A stretch of DNA of 5,291 bases from an uncultured Collinsella sp. (GTDB lineage: Bacteria; Actinomycetota; Coriobacteriia; Coriobacteriales; Coriobacteriaceae), in the NCBI GenBank assembly GCA_900550815.1, contig URTW01000144.1:1-5291 (forward strand), written 5' to 3'. Shown here piece after piece: positions 4,555 to 5,291 of the stretch (positions are counted from its first letter, which is position 1; each line of letters starts with the position of its first letter). The position numbers and the translations under genes were made by a program. The notes beneath the pieces were generated by a model that searched no databases, had not been told where the DNA came from, and worked only from the letters and a program-made list of their open reading frames with translations.

Positions 4555-5291
4555 CGCTCGTACCTCCTCGCCGTGTGCTTTATGACGCAGCCGGCGTCGA
4601 GCGTCAGCGTCTGCTTCTGAATTGCCAGCTTTCCGACAACCCCGCCGGCCCTGTAGTTCATCGCCACCGCCATGCACGGCTCGACGGGCTTGTATACGCT
4701 CTTGAACTCGTCCGTGCGCGTCACGGCGCGCTCGGTGGCGAGCAGCTCCGCCGCCTTGGCGTCCGCAGCCGCCTGCATGGCGTCCTGGGGCCAAGGCGTT
4801 GCTGTGGAGCCCTCCTCGACCTTGTCGGCGACGAAGATTGCCTCGCCGCCGTCGATGTAGCAGTAGCCCCAGCTGACCTTGTTGTGGTTCTCCGTGGCGT
4901 GATAGGTGTAGCCGACCTTCTGCCACTCGCCAGTCAGAGTGAAGCCCTTGGTCACCGGGCCAAGCGCCCTCTCCTGGTCCCAGAAGGACTGTATGATGCC
5001 CGTCGCGCCCTTGGAGCCCTTGACCCACACGCTCTGCGTGAAGTCCGTGTCCTTCTTGACGCTCGGCCCCTCGTCCTGGCAGAAGCCGACGCGCCCGCCA
5101 GTCGAGACGACCTTGATGCCGAAGATCACCCCCGTCTGCGGCGAGTCGGGAACGTAGACGGTCTGGATGCTGCCGTGTGAATCGCTCTTGCGGAAGTTCT
5201 TCTCTGACTTCTTTCCGATGCCGATGAGGGCGTTGGCGGCACCCTCGACAAGGTTGGCGTCCTCGGTGTCCACGCCCGGCAGGCTGTCGTA
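4551..5291 (-). CDS. Phage tail/receptor-binding protein with carbohydrate-binding-like module (partial)
   Basis: The frame is open through the window edge (YDSLPG precedes the first possible GTG at 5271-5273), so the gene starts outside and about 246 residues of its C-terminal part are visible. Counting from that GTG, residues about 45-160 look like a CBM_4_9-type beta sandwich common in tail proteins: FTQSVWVKGSKG (78-89), GFTLTGEWQKVGYTY (110-124), and KVEEGSTATPWPQDA (151-165), the usual closing motif of such modules. A short Ala-rich helix (165-182) and a final beta-rich region (about 195-235) follow. The likely job is binding host surface sugars or forming the tail tip. It is the first visible gene of the late operon and is coupled to the 85-residue protein by ATGA. 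Confidence 0.8.
   Translation of the reverse strand, partial: YDSLPGVDTEDANLVEGAANALIGIGKKSEKNFRKSDSHGSIQTVYVPDSPQTGVIFGIKVVSTGGRVGFCQDEGPSVKKDTDFTQSVWVKGSKGATGIIQSFWDQERALGPVTKGFTLTGEWQKVGYTYHATENHNKVSWGYCYIDGGEAIFVADKVEEGSTATPWPQDAMQAAADAKAAELLATERAVTRTDEFKSVYKPVEPCMAVAMNYRAGGVVGKLAIQKQTLTLDAGCVIKHTARRYER

Noticed and set aside
4555..5028. Upstream extension of the 85-residue protein (243 codons)
   Set aside because: The extra part is Gly/Arg-rich out-of-frame translation of the tail gene; the ATG at 4554 has a ribosome site and an ATGA junction.
4575..5180. 201-codon plus-strand frame opposite the tail protein
   Set aside because: Antisense shadow rich in L, R, V and D; the minus frame has recognisable carbohydrate-binding motifs and coupled neighbours.

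Overview
This window is a piece of a temperate phage (or phage-derived) genome from a GC-rich Gram-positive host. The class Coriobacteriia (Collinsella/Olsenella-like) is my best guess. It rests on GC-rich coding with strong AGGAGG-type ribosome sites, ChW-type cell-wall repeats on the lysin, and the flavour of the integrase and holin. It is an inference, not a demonstration. I see no tRNA, rRNA, CRISPR or insertion sequence.

Layout, left to right. (1) Bases 1-767 (+): the end of an unidentified gene, then a 210-residue protein that starts in the last codons of the first gene (ATGA overlap) and resembles phage-associated BECR-fold (barnase/EndoU/colicin/RelE-like) nucleases. Its arginine codon use differs from the phage genes. 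(2) Bases 768-989: a leader with a perfect Shine-Dalgarno site, a 10-codon mini-ORF and large hairpins. (3) Bases 990-2117 (+): a tyrosine integrase. (4) Bases 2118-2350: a non-coding stretch with short direct and inverted repeats, likely attP, ending in a bidirectional terminator. (5) Bases 2351-5291 (-): the end of the late operon, read right to left: a tail protein with a carbohydrate-binding-like module (cut by the window edge), an 85-residue beta-rich protein, a membrane-proximal coiled-coil protein, a two-helix holin, an exported amidase endolysin and a 29-residue membrane mini-protein. Most of these genes are coupled by short overlaps.

How it works together. The late operon builds the tail tip and then lyses the cell: the holin and the secreted amidase open the envelope, and the coiled-coil and mini membrane proteins may tune this. 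The integrase reads toward the lysis genes, and the repeat-rich gap between them is where attP would be expected. Because integrase and lysis module lie on both sides of this uninterrupted gap, the sequence looks like the circular or virion form of the phage, not an integrated prophage. The best candidates for something undescribed are the two-gene cargo at 1-767 and the structured leader at 828-933.
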